From: Actinomycetota bacterium
GTDB taxonomy: Bacteria; Actinomycetota; Thermoleophilia; UBA2241
Assembly (NCBI GenBank): GCA_026392275.1
Contig: JAPLCM010000054.1
Location: 1-32,528, forward strand
DNA length: 32,528 bases
Reading direction: 5' to 3'
Positions 18,338-28,131 of this stretch are shown here, piece after piece. Numbering within the stretch: position 1 is the stretch's first letter; each line of letters starts with the position of its first letter. The notes beneath the pieces are model-generated. The model did not search any database, was not told where the DNA came from, and worked only from the letters and a program-made list of their open reading frames with translations. Position numbers and translations under genes: made by a program.

Positions 18338-19060
18338 ATGGGTATCCAACGAACGCTCGGCGTCAACAAGTGGGTCGCATCGGCAAGCTCGTGCCCTGGT
18401 AACACCTGGGGCGCGACGATGTCGACCGCCTCGTGGTCAACGTCGGCCGCCCGGTGGACACGTCGCTTCAGGCGGTGGTGCAGTACGTCGCCAAAGACAG
18501 CCCCTGCGGCCCGCTGCACCGCTATCTCCTTGGGCAGGCGGGCGTGCGCGACGTCCTCGTGGTCGACGAGAAGCGCGGCCTGATCCGCGCCCACGGCAAG
18601 GAGGTCGTCGTGCTCCGCGAGGCCCGCGACCGCAGAGGCATCCCCTGGCGCGACCACGGCGCTGGCCCACAGGATCCGCCCGCTGCTCGAGCGCGACCTC
18701 ACGCGCAACACGATCACCGCGGGCACGAGCACAGTGCCTGCGGTCACCAACACGCAGCCGGTGCTCGACGCCGTGCCGCAGGTCGGCGCCACCGACCTGC
18801 GCAAGAGCCGCGGCGCCTTAGGCAACGTCGTGCGCACGTCGACGAACGCCGCGGCGCTGGAACAGGTCATGCCCGAGATCGGGCGCATCGGCTTCATGGA
18901 CCTGCGTGTACCCTCAGGGGCGCCGGGCGCGGGCGCGGAGTGCGAGACGGTGAGACGGCCGCTCACCCACGTCAAGATCTTCGGCTGGTACGACAACGAG
19001 ATGGGCAGCCACACCCACCGCCTGGGCCAGCTCACCATGCGCATCGCCAAGAGCCTGTAG
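18338..19060 (+). pseudogene. Decayed GAPDH pseudogene of a long, divergent class
   Basis: A plus-strand remnant among minus-strand genes. It begins with ATG after a relic GGGGAGGG site and reads LGVN; a one-base loss inside the dinucleotide motif shifts the frame into GRIGKLVPW, followed by an in-frame TAA (18400-18402). The frame then continues through VDRLVVNVGRPVDTSLQ, CGPLHRYLLG, VVVLREARD and IPWRDHG. At about 18661 an internal deletion jumps to LAHRIRPLL in another frame. GATDLRKSRGALGNVV and PEIGRIGFM follow, then a further deletion, then VKIFGWYDNEMGSHTHRLG and a TAG stop. The blocks match the GAPDH-like class with the GWYDNE(L/M)GSY(V/T)NMLG ending. The segment that would hold the catalytic cysteine is missing, so it cannot make an active enzyme. 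The intact gap in this window belongs to the ordinary class. Confidence 0.85.
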
Positions 19061-19138
19061 GTCGCGCCCGGCGCGGCGCCCCGCCCGCAGTCGGCTCCCG
19101 GGCGCCCGCCCCGGCGTCCGGGCGACGGACGGCATGTC

Positions 19139-19185
19139 GCGAAACGGTAAGAACCCGCCGGCGTCTTCTTATCTTACCGTTTCGC
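19139..19185. repeat. Perfect 14-bp inverted repeat with 19-bp spacer
   Basis: GCGAAACGGTAAGA (19139-19152) is repeated as its exact complement at 19172-19185. The region is less GC-rich than its surroundings and lies between the end of the GAPDH pseudogene and the convergent end of whiA. It could be a bidirectional terminator for the two converging units, but neither side has a clear T-run. A protein-binding palindrome or a mobile-element end is also possible. The remainder of the 261-bp interval shows nothing recognisable. Confidence 0.6.
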
Positions 19186-19321
19186 ACTACCCCGCCCGGC
19201 GCCGCCAGCCGGCGATGCCGCCCTGATCCACGCCGCGCCCGTGGACTTCGTGCGCCGAGGCCGCCGTAGCTGTCACACCCGGCGGCGGCGCCGCTGCCAT
19301 GACCTCGGCGGCCGCGCGGCG

Positions 19322-20248
19322 TCAGGGGTCGAGCTCTTCGGCACGCGCCGCGAGACGCCGCAGGCGATGGTTCAGCGCCGACTTGCTCAGCGGAGGGTGC
19401 GCGCGCCCGGCCAGCTCCAGCAGGCTGAGGTACGGGTAGCGCAGGCGCAGCTCCGCGACCTCGCGCAGCGAGTCGGGCAGCGCCTGCCAGGCGGGCGAGG
19501 CCATGAGGCGGCGGGCGGCGGCGGCCTGCCGCGCTGCCGCGGCCGCCGCCCGCCGGGCGTTGGCCTCGTCGCAGTTGGCCAGCCGGTTGGCGCTCTCGCG
19601 CACCGTGCCAAGCACGGCGTGCTCCTCCCAGCGCAGGCAGCCCTCGTGGGCGCCGAGCACGGCCAGCAGATCGGCGCCCGTCTGCGAGCGCTTGCTGTAG
19701 CAGGCCACGTTGCGATCGCGCTCGGCCAGCTTGAACGGCAGGCCGAGGCGGCCCAGCAGACCGCGCACCTGCTCCGCCAGCCCAGCGTTCTCGACGGTGA
19801 ATTCGACGTGCACAGGCGCCCCCGGCGCCGAGATCGAGCCGCAGCCCAGGAAGAGACCGCGCAGGAAAGCGGTGAGGCAGCAGTGCCGCTCGACCAGCCG
19901 CCGCGGCACCGTCATCTGCACGCGCAGCTCGTCGGAGAGCACGCCCAGCTCGTTGAGCAACTGCAGGTCGCGAGCTTCGTCGCCAAGCAGAACCTCGTAG
20001 CGCAGCCCGAGCGGCGCGGCGGCCACAGTGCGCAGCGACGACTCGACGGCGAAGCCCTTGAGCAGCCCGAGGACGTGGCGGGCGGTCGCCGGCAGGCCCA
20101 GTGAGAGGCGCACGCCGAAGTGCCCGCCGGCGCCGATCTCGAAGACCCCGGCGCCGAAGAAGACGCCCGAGAGCTGCGCCCGACGGCAGTGCGCCGCCGC
20201 CGGCACGACGGTGCCCAACTCGAGCTTGACGTCGCGGGTGAAGCCCAC
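19322..20248 (-). CDS. whiA: WhiA-family sporulation/cell-division transcription regulator
   Basis: A 308-residue DNA-binding protein with the WhiA architecture: a degenerate LAGLIDADG homing-endonuclease-like N-terminal part (about 1-210; FTRDVKLEL start, LSGVFFGAGVF, FLRGLFLGCGSIS, LEFTVE-like block) and a C-terminal helix-turn-helix (about 225-305; LPDSLREVAELRLRYPYLSLLELAG, SKSALNHRLRRL). In Streptomyces WhiA works with WhiB on sporulation-septation genes; in Bacillus it affects division and chromosome segregation. Its job here is inferred from the family. The start is GTG with GAGGT about eight bases upstream, four bases after yvcK. The rapZ-yvcK-whiA order is strongly conserved in Gram-positive bacteria and supports the call. 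Confidence 0.95.
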   Translation of the reverse strand: MGFTRDVKLELGTVVPAAAHCRRAQLSGVFFGAGVFEIGAGGHFGVRLSLGLPATARHVLGLLKGFAVESSLRTVAAAPLGLRYEVLLGDEARDLQLLNELGVLSDELRVQMTVPRRLVERHCCLTAFLRGLFLGCGSISAPGAPVHVEFTVENAGLAEQVRGLLGRLGLPFKLAERDRNVACYSKRSQTGADLLAVLGAHEGCLRWEEHAVLGTVRESANRLANCDEANARRAAAAAARQAAAARRLMASPAWQALPDSLREVAELRLRYPYLSLLELAGRAHPPLSKSALNHRLRRLAARAEELDP

Positions 20249-20252
20249 GGCG

Positions 20253-21503
20253 CTACCTCACGATGCGGAGGAGCGCCTGCGCCAGACGCTCCGAGTCGTG
20301 GCGCACGACGTTGCTCTCGGCCGCCACCTGGGCGTGCGTCACCTTGACCCCAGCCCCCCGCAGGCGGTCCTCGTCGACGACCACGGGGCGCGCCCCGAAG
20401 CGCTGGTAGCTGGCGACCAGATCCGCGGAGACCGCGGCGTCGTTGACCAGCACCACGTCGACGAGCCCGGCCATACCGTGCCGGTGCAGAGCGTCGAGAT
20501 GGTCGGCGGCCGTGTAGCCGTCGGTCTCGCCGGGCTGCGTCATCACGTTGCACACGTACACCACGTATGCCCTGGTCTCCTTGAGCGCGGCGCGGACCTC
20601 GGGGATCAGCAGATTGGGGATCACGCTCGTGTACAGGCTGCCCGGGCCGAGGACAATGAGATCCGCCCTGCGCAACGCGGCGACGGCCTGCGGCAGCGGC
20701 CGCGGCGCCGCCGGCGAGAGCCAGACCCGCCGCGGCAGGCGCTCGGCGGCCGTGATCGTGCTTTCGCCGCTGACCTGGCCGCCGCCCTCGAGTTGCGCGT
20801 GCAGCACCACGTCGTCGAGGGTGGCCGGCAGCACTCGCCCGCGGACCTTGAGGATACGCGTGGACTCATGGACGGCGCGTTCGAAATCGCCGGTGACCTC
20901 GCTCAGCGCGGCCATGAACAGGTTGCCGAAGCTGTGGCCCTGCAGACCGCCGCCGTCGGGAAAGCGGTACTGGAAGAGGCGGCTCATCATCGACTCGTCG
21001 TCGGCCAGGGCGACGAGGCAGTTGCGCAGGTCGCCCGGCGGCGGCATGCCCATGTCGCGGCGCAGCCGCCCCGAGCTGCCGCCGTCGTCGGCCATCGTCA
21101 CCACGGCGGTGAGATTGCTGGTGTGCGCCTTCAGGCCACGAAGCAGTGCCGCGAGACCGTTGCCGCCGCCTACGGCCACCACGCGCGGCCCTCGCGCCAG
21201 CCGGCCGGCCGCGCGGATCTCGGCGGCCGTCTCCGGGCCGGTGCGCTTGAAGAGCCAGGCCTTGCGGGCGCCGATGAACAGCGCGAGGGCACCCAGCACG
21301 ACGCCGTCGAAAGCCAGGAGCGCCGCCGCCGCATGCCTGGTCTGCAGCCAGCCCATGCCCAGGCCGCGCATGAGCTGCGGTGACCAGAGGACACCGACGG
21401 CGAAGATCGCCGAGTAGACGAGCAGCACGCCGCCGACCCCCGCGAGCAGCAGCCAGCGCTTGATCCCGAGGCCGGGATACAGCCACTCGACAGAGCGCCC
21501 CAT
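20253..21503 (-). CDS. yvcK: YvcK/CofD-like gluconeogenesis factor with N-terminal membrane segments
   Basis: Residues about 105-416 form the YvcK/CofD-like Rossmann domain with VVAVGGGNGLAALLRGLK, TMADDGGSSGRLR, PPPGDLRNCL, GHSFGNLF, LGPGSLYTSVIPNLL and CNVMTQPGET. In Bacillus and Mycobacterium YvcK (CuvA) binds UDP-sugars and is needed for growth on gluconeogenic carbon sources and for cell-wall balance. An extra ~100-residue N-terminus carries two hydrophobic helices (about 17-40 and 58-79), so this copy is probably tethered to the membrane. The ATG overlaps the rapZ stop by one base (TGATG), and whiA follows after four bases. Family and operon position agree, so the assignment is secure; the membrane anchor is inferred from hydrophobicity. 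Confidence 0.95.
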   Translation of the reverse strand: MGRSVEWLYPGLGIKRWLLLAGVGGVLLVYSAIFAVGVLWSPQLMRGLGMGWLQTRHAAAALLAFDGVVLGALALFIGARKAWLFKRTGPETAAEIRAAGRLARGPRVVAVGGGNGLAALLRGLKAHTSNLTAVVTMADDGGSSGRLRRDMGMPPPGDLRNCLVALADDESMMSRLFQYRFPDGGGLQGHSFGNLFMAALSEVTGDFERAVHESTRILKVRGRVLPATLDDVVLHAQLEGGGQVSGESTITAAERLPRRVWLSPAAPRPLPQAVAALRRADLIVLGPGSLYTSVIPNLLIPEVRAALKETRAYVVYVCNVMTQPGETDGYTAADHLDALHRHGMAGLVDVVLVNDAAVSADLVASYQRFGARPVVVDEDRLRGAGVKVTHAQVAAESNVVRHDSERLAQALLRIVR

Positions 21504-22372
21504 CAGTCTCTCGCGAGGTCCCGGTGGCGCACGACCGTGTAGTAGCCCTGCTTCTCGTAGCGCTCGCCGATGAGCTGTGCGACGGCCACCGAACGGTGAC
21601 GGCCGCCGGTGCAGCCCACGCCGATGGTGAGGTGCGCCTTGCCCTCCGCGGCGTAACGCGGAAAGAGGAAGTCGAGCAGTGGGAACAGGCGCTCGAGGTA
21701 CTCACCGGTGCCCGCCGAGGCGAGGACGAAATCGCGCACCTCGGCGTCGAGGCCCGTGAGAGGACGTAGACGCAGGTCGTAGTGCGGGTTGGGCAGAAAG
21801 CGCACATCGAAGAGCAGGTCGGCGTCGATGGGGATGCCGTACTTGTAGCCGAACGACACCACGGCAAAGACGATGTTGGTGCGTCGCGTATGGTTGATGA
21901 GATCCTCGTTGAGGCGCGCCTTGAGCTGGTGGATCGAGATGTCGCTGGTATCGATCACCAGGTGCGCGCGCTCGCGCAGGCCGGCGAGCAGCCCGCGCTC
22001 CTTGCGGATGCCGTCGATGACGCTGCCGCGGCCGGCCAGCGGGTGCCGGCGCCGAGTCTCTTTGAAGCGCCGGACGAGAGCCTCGTTGGAGGCCTCGAGA
22101 AAGACGAGCGTGAACTCCACGCCGCGCTCGTGCAGCTCGTCGAGAAGCACCTCGAGCTGGCTGAAATACTCGCCGCCGCGCACGTCGCTGACCACGGCCA
22201 CGCGGTCGACCTTGCTGCCCGTGCGGCGAAACAGGTCGACGAGCGTCGGTACGAGCTCCGGCGGCAGGTTGTCGACGCAGAACCAGCCGGCGTCTTCGAA
22301 CGAGTCCATGGCCTGCGATTTGCCGGCCCCCGACAGGCCCGTGATGACGACGAACTGCAGGGCCTCGGTCAT
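21503..22372 (-). CDS. rapZ: RNase adapter / nucleotide-binding protein RapZ (YvcJ)
   Basis: A 289-residue P-loop protein. It has Walker A GLSGAGKS (residues 12-19), the family block CVDNLPPELVP, SDVRGGEYF, IDTSDISIHQL, the central VVSFGYKYGIP, VRFLPNPHY, and the C-terminal IGVGCTGGRHRSV. In E. coli RapZ guides RNase E to the GlmZ small RNA to control glucosamine-6-phosphate synthesis; in Gram-positive bacteria YvcJ has nucleotidase activity and a less clear role. The ATG has GGGGAGG about five bases upstream, inside a 20-bp tandem duplication, and overlaps a tiny upstream ORF by ATGA. It is followed without a gap by yvcK and whiA. Confidence 0.96.
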   Translation of the reverse strand: MTEALQFVVITGLSGAGKSQAMDSFEDAGWFCVDNLPPELVPTLVDLFRRTGSKVDRVAVVSDVRGGEYFSQLEVLLDELHERGVEFTLVFLEASNEALVRRFKETRRRHPLAGRGSVIDGIRKERGLLAGLRERAHLVIDTSDISIHQLKARLNEDLINHTRRTNIVFAVVSFGYKYGIPIDADLLFDVRFLPNPHYDLRLRPLTGLDAEVRDFVLASAGTGEYLERLFPLLDFLFPRYAAEGKAHLTIGVGCTGGRHRSVAVAQLIGERYEKQGYYTVVRHRDLARD

Positions 22373-22402
22373 GCGGGCCTCCCCTCGGTCATGCGAGTCT
22401 CC
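22363..22402. repeat. 20-bp tandem duplication at the MGMT/rapZ junction
   Basis: CCTCGGTCATGCGGGCCTCC (22363-22382) is followed immediately by a second copy (22383-22402) with 18 of 20 bases identical. Each copy contains one ATGA on the minus strand: the downstream copy starts rapZ, the upstream copy holds the MGMT stop. The simplest reading is that an ancestral 4-nt stop/start overlap was duplicated. Confidence 0.85.
22369..22392 (-). CDS. Seven-codon coupling ORF between MGMT and rapZ
   Basis: ATG at 22392-22390 overlaps the MGMT stop (ATGA). The reading frame MTEGRPA then ends in a TGA that overlaps the rapZ ATG, again as ATGA. A ribosome finishing MGMT could reinitiate here and pass to rapZ. 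It arises from the tandem duplication and need not make a functional peptide; a role in translational coupling is inferred. Confidence 0.35.
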   Translation of the reverse strand: MTEGRPA

Positions 22403-22925
22403 CGTTCGCGACGGGCACGCCTTCGAGCCTCAGGAGGCGCTCCTTCCAGGCAGGGTCGTCGCCGTACTGCCCCAGCCGGCCGTCGTTTCTGACGACGCGG
22501 TGGCACGGCAGGATGACCGGCAGCAGATTACGGGCCATGACCGATCCGGCGGCGCGGTAAGCGTTGGGGCGCCCCGCCGCCGCGGCCAGCTCCCGGTAGC
22601 TGACGGCGGTGCCGTACGGTACGTGCGCGAGCGCCCGGAAGACGTCGCGCTCGAAGTCGGTGAGACCATGGGCGCCGGCGTAGGCGTCGACGTCCAGATC
22701 GAAGACGACGCGCTCGCCGGCGAAGTACCGCTCGAGCGACAGCGCCCAGCGGCCCGACGGGCCGGCCCCGGAAGGGGCCGCGGCGTCGGGGTCAGGCAGT
22801 TCCGCCTCGAGCGGCAGGTCGCCGGCCACCAGAAGGCGGCCCACACCGAGGCCGCAGACGTAGACCTCTTCGGCCAGCGGGCCCAGGCCCGCGTAGCGTT
22901 CAGCCCGTCTTGTGAAGCTGCGCAT
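22389..22925 (-). CDS. ogt: Methylated-DNA--[protein]-cysteine S-methyltransferase (MGMT/Ogt)
   Basis: Suicide repair protein that moves the alkyl group from O6-alkylguanine to its own cysteine. The 178-residue protein has a short N-terminal domain (about 1-85) and the catalytic domain FERDVFRALAHVPYGTAVSYRELA (about 91-114), with the active motif LPCHRVV (acceptor Cys141) and the trailing GRLGQYGDDPAWKERLL. The usual Asn-Pro before the active site is Asn-Leu here (RNLLP). ATG at 22925 lies 26 bp inside the end of uvrC and has GAGGGAG six bases upstream, so this start is preferred to the longer open frame. Its place directly after uvrC couples alkylation repair to nucleotide excision repair. 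Confidence 0.93.
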   Translation of the reverse strand: MRSFTRRAERYAGLGPLAEEVYVCGLGVGRLLVAGDLPLEAELPDPDAAAPSGAGPSGRWALSLERYFAGERVVFDLDVDAYAGAHGLTDFERDVFRALAHVPYGTAVSYRELAAAAGRPNAYRAAGSVMARNLLPVILPCHRVVRNDGRLGQYGDDPAWKERLLRLEGVPVANGRLA

Positions 22926-24765
22926 AGATCTCCCTCGCCACTTTGCCCGGCAGCCCCGGCACGCGCTCCAGTTCCTCGCGAGAGGCGGCGATGAAGCGCT
23001 CGGGGCTGCCGAAGTGCTGCAGGATACGCCGCCGGCGTACGGGGCCGACCTGCGACAGCCCATCGAACACGGAGGCCTTGTGCAGATCGGCGTCGCGCCG
23101 CTGCCTATGGTACGTCACGGCGAAGCGGTGCGCTTCGTCTCGGACGCGCTGCAGCAGGAGCGAGCCGGGATCGTCGGCGGGCAGCGGCAGCGGCTCGCGG
23201 CGCCCGGGTACGAAGACCTCTTCGCGCTGCTTGGCCAGGCTCACGAGGTCGACGGCGGCGTTCGCCGCTTTCAGCGCCGCCTGCGCCGCCGAAAGCTGCC
23301 CCTTGCCGCCATCGACCACCACCAGATCGGGCAGCGTGGCGAAGCTCTCGTCGTAGTCGCCGCCGGCGGCGGCCACATTGCGCTCGAAGCGCCGCCGCAG
23401 CACCTGGTTCATCATCGCGAAGTCGTCCTGCCCCTGCACGTCACGGAGCGCGAACTTGCGGTAGTGCGCCTTCTTGGCCACCCCGCCCTCGAAGACCACC
23501 ATGGAGCCCACGACGTGCTGCTCGCCGAGGTTGGAGATGTCGTAACACTCGATGCGCAGCGGCAGGCCCTCGAGGCCGAGGCCGTCGCGCAGGCTCTCGA
23601 GCGCCTCGATGCGCGCCGTGCTGCGGCGCGCCAGACGCTCGGCTTCGGCCTGCGCGGCCAGCTCGGCATTGCGTCGCGCCAGCTCCAGAAGGCGACGCTT
23701 GGGGCCGCGCTTCGCGGCACGCACCGTGAGCTTGGCGCCGCGGCGCGCGGCCAGGAGCGCCACCACCCCGACGCTGTCCTCGAGCGGAGCGACGATCTGC
23801 GGCGGGATCGACGCGCCGTCCCAGTAGAACTCGAGGAGGAACTCCTCCACGACCTCCGCCGCGTCGCGACCGCCGGCGTTGTCGACGTAATACGCCTGAC
23901 GATCGACGACGGCGCCGTCGCGTACGCGGAACACCTGCACGTTGGCGCCCGGCTCGCCCTGGTGCAGGCCGATCACGTCGAAGGCCTCGCCGCCCTCGAT
24001 GCGCGCCGCCTGCCGTTCGTGCACGTGCCGGACCGCGTCGAGCCGATCGCGCAGCAGCGCCGCGCGCTCGAACTCCTGTGCCACGGCCGCGGCCGCCATC
24101 TCGCCGGCGATGCCCCGCTCAACGGCGCCGAGACGGCCGCGCAGGAAGTCGATGGCCTGCTGCACGACCGCCATGTACTCCCCGTGCGTGACGCGCGCGT
24201 CGCACGGGGCCAGCGAACGCTTGATGAAATACTGGAGGCAGGGTGATCCGCTGGGGCGGCCCGGCTTGACGCCACGGCACTTGCGATACGGGAAGATGCG
24301 CCCGATCACGTCGAGCGTATCGCGGACCTTGCGCGCGCTGGAATACGGCCCGAAGTAGAGGTTCCCAGGCACGTGCCGACCGCGGAAGAAGCGCACCCGC
24401 GGCCACTCGTCGCGCAGCGTGATCTCGATGAACGGGTAGCTCTTGTCGTCGCGCAGGCGAAGGTTGAACGGCGGCCGCGACTCTTTGATGAAGTTGTCCT
24501 CGAGAAGGAGCGCCTCGACCTCGGAAGCGGTGACCACCCACTCGATGTCCCGCGCCAGAAGAAGCATCTCGGGGGTGCGCCCGTGCGGCGTACCGCTGCG
24601 GCGAAAGTACGACGAGACGCGCTTGCGCAGCTCCTTGGCCTTGCCCACGTACAGGACCTCCCCGGCGGCGCCCATGAAGCGGTACACGCCGGGCTGATTG
24701 GGGATGCGCGGCAGGATGGCGCGAAGAAGCGACGTGTCGTCGGGGGGTTGCGAGGAATCTTTCAT
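22900..24765 (-). CDS. uvrC: Excinuclease ABC subunit C (UvrC)
   Basis: Dual-incision nuclease of nucleotide excision repair, 621 residues. The N-terminal GIY-YIG nuclease (PGVYRFM...EVLYVGKAKELRKRVSSYF, about 25-56) makes the 3' cut. A cysteine-bearing stretch with CLQYFIKRSLAPC and a UVR motif region (about 205-240) contact UvrB. The RNase H-like 5' nuclease (about 390-540) includes ECYDISNLGEQHVVGSMVVF, VVVDGGKGQLSAA and HRFAVTYHRQRR. A helix-hairpin-helix pair (GLSQVGPVRRRRILQHFGS onward) closes the protein. It starts 21 bp after uvrA with no obvious ribosome site and overlaps the next gene by 26 bp. All domains are complete. Confidence 0.97.
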   Translation of the reverse strand: MKDSSQPPDDTSLLRAILPRIPNQPGVYRFMGAAGEVLYVGKAKELRKRVSSYFRRSGTPHGRTPEMLLLARDIEWVVTASEVEALLLEDNFIKESRPPFNLRLRDDKSYPFIEITLRDEWPRVRFFRGRHVPGNLYFGPYSSARKVRDTLDVIGRIFPYRKCRGVKPGRPSGSPCLQYFIKRSLAPCDARVTHGEYMAVVQQAIDFLRGRLGAVERGIAGEMAAAAVAQEFERAALLRDRLDAVRHVHERQAARIEGGEAFDVIGLHQGEPGANVQVFRVRDGAVVDRQAYYVDNAGGRDAAEVVEEFLLEFYWDGASIPPQIVAPLEDSVGVVALLAARRGAKLTVRAAKRGPKRRLLELARRNAELAAQAEAERLARRSTARIEALESLRDGLGLEGLPLRIECYDISNLGEQHVVGSMVVFEGGVAKKAHYRKFALRDVQGQDDFAMMNQVLRRRFERNVAAAGGDYDESFATLPDLVVVDGGKGQLSAAQAALKAANAAVDLVSLAKQREEVFVPGRREPLPLPADDPGSLLLQRVRDEAHRFAVTYHRQRRDADLHKASVFDGLSQVGPVRRRRILQHFGSPERFIAASREELERVPGLPGKVAREIYAQLHKTG

Positions 24766-24786
24766 TGGCGCGGGCCCGCCCGCGCC

Positions 24787-27630
<2,844 letters not shown>

Positions 27631-27680
27631 GCCGTGACGTGACTCCAGCAGTGGTCGGCCCAATGAAGGTCGGGCTCACC

Positions 27681-27686
27681 ATTGTA
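27681..27686 (-). promoter_or_regulatory. Candidate -10 element for the uvrA-uvrC-ogt-rapZ-yvcK-whiA run
   Basis: On the minus strand TACAAT matches five of six bases of TATAAT, in a GC-rich interval about 50 bp before the uvrA ATG. No recognisable -35 box sits at 16-18 bp. The flank ACAATGGTG is shared with the candidate secG promoter. Tentative. Confidence 0.3.
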
Positions 27687-27718
27687 ACCGCTGCCGCGGA
27701 CGGCTGCGGCCCATCACC

Positions 27719-27817
27719 TCACGGCGTGAACGCGAAGCCCTGCTCCTCGACGAGGCGCACGCACGAAGCGACCACCTCGGCGTCGCACTTCTCGCCGGCG
27801 CGCTCGCAGACTGACGC
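27719..27817 (-). pseudogene. Possible C-terminal remnant of an HD/HD-GYP-type protein
   Basis: A minus-strand frame ending at TGA 27719-27721 reads about 32 protein-like residues, including ERAGEKCDAEVVASCVRLVEEQG, close to the end pattern of HD-GYP phosphodiesterases (G-x-x-F/C-D-P/A-E-V-V). No start codon or earlier domain is present upstream; the frame becomes Pro/Arg/Ser-rich non-coding sequence. It may be the tail of a lost gene upstream of uvrA, or chance. Confidence 0.25.
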
Positions 27818-27899
27818 GGCGGGCGGCGAACGGCGCGCAGGTGCAGGCTCAGACGACTCGGGGCATGACGGCCGCGGTGCGGAAGAGTACGCTACGCGT

Positions 27900-28079
27900 G
27901 TGGGCGAGGATCAGCTGACCGGCCGGGGGCCGCAGAGCGAGCCGTCGAGGGCGGAGCTCCAGCGCGGCCCGGTGGCATCGACTGCGTGCCTCGTGACCGT
28001 GCTGCTGGCAGTGTTCGCGGCCGTCGTGGTGTTCCCGGTCTCACTGTGGCTGCTGGGCATCGCCTGCGGCGGATCGTGA
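27900..28079 (+). CDS. Small single-pass membrane protein, hypothetical
   Basis: A 59-residue plus-strand frame starting at GTG 27900, with GGAAGAG about ten bases upstream. The first half is polar (VGEDQLTGRGPQSEPSRAEL); the second is one long hydrophobic helix (about residues 31-57) containing VTVLLAVFAAVVVFPVSLWLL, ending in IACGGS. It sits in the roughly 500-bp gap between uvrA and the DUF2284 gene and ends 52 bp before the convergent gene, with a small hairpin between them. I do not recognise a family. The clean hydrophobic segment argues for a real gene, but the short length and GTG start leave doubt. Confidence 0.4.
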   Translation: MGEDQLTGRGPQSEPSRAELQRGPVASTACLVTVLLAVFAAVVVFPVSLWLLGIACGGS

Positions 28080-28082
28080 GGG

Positions 28083-28105
28083 CGCCGGCGAATCGCGCGC
28101 GCCGG
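28083..28105. terminator. Small hairpin between convergent genes
   Basis: A 7-bp GCCGGCG/CGCCGGC stem with a 9-base loop lies just after the small plus-strand ORF and before the end of the convergent DUF2284 gene. It may end transcription from either side; no T-run is seen. Confidence 0.3.
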
Positions 28106-28131
28106 CCTGTGATCGTGCGCGGGCGGGACGC

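Noticed and set aside
27631-27900. LexA box upstream of uvrA
   Set aside because: No GAAC-N4-GTTC or close variant was found; uvrA in this window appears not to be directly LexA-controlled.
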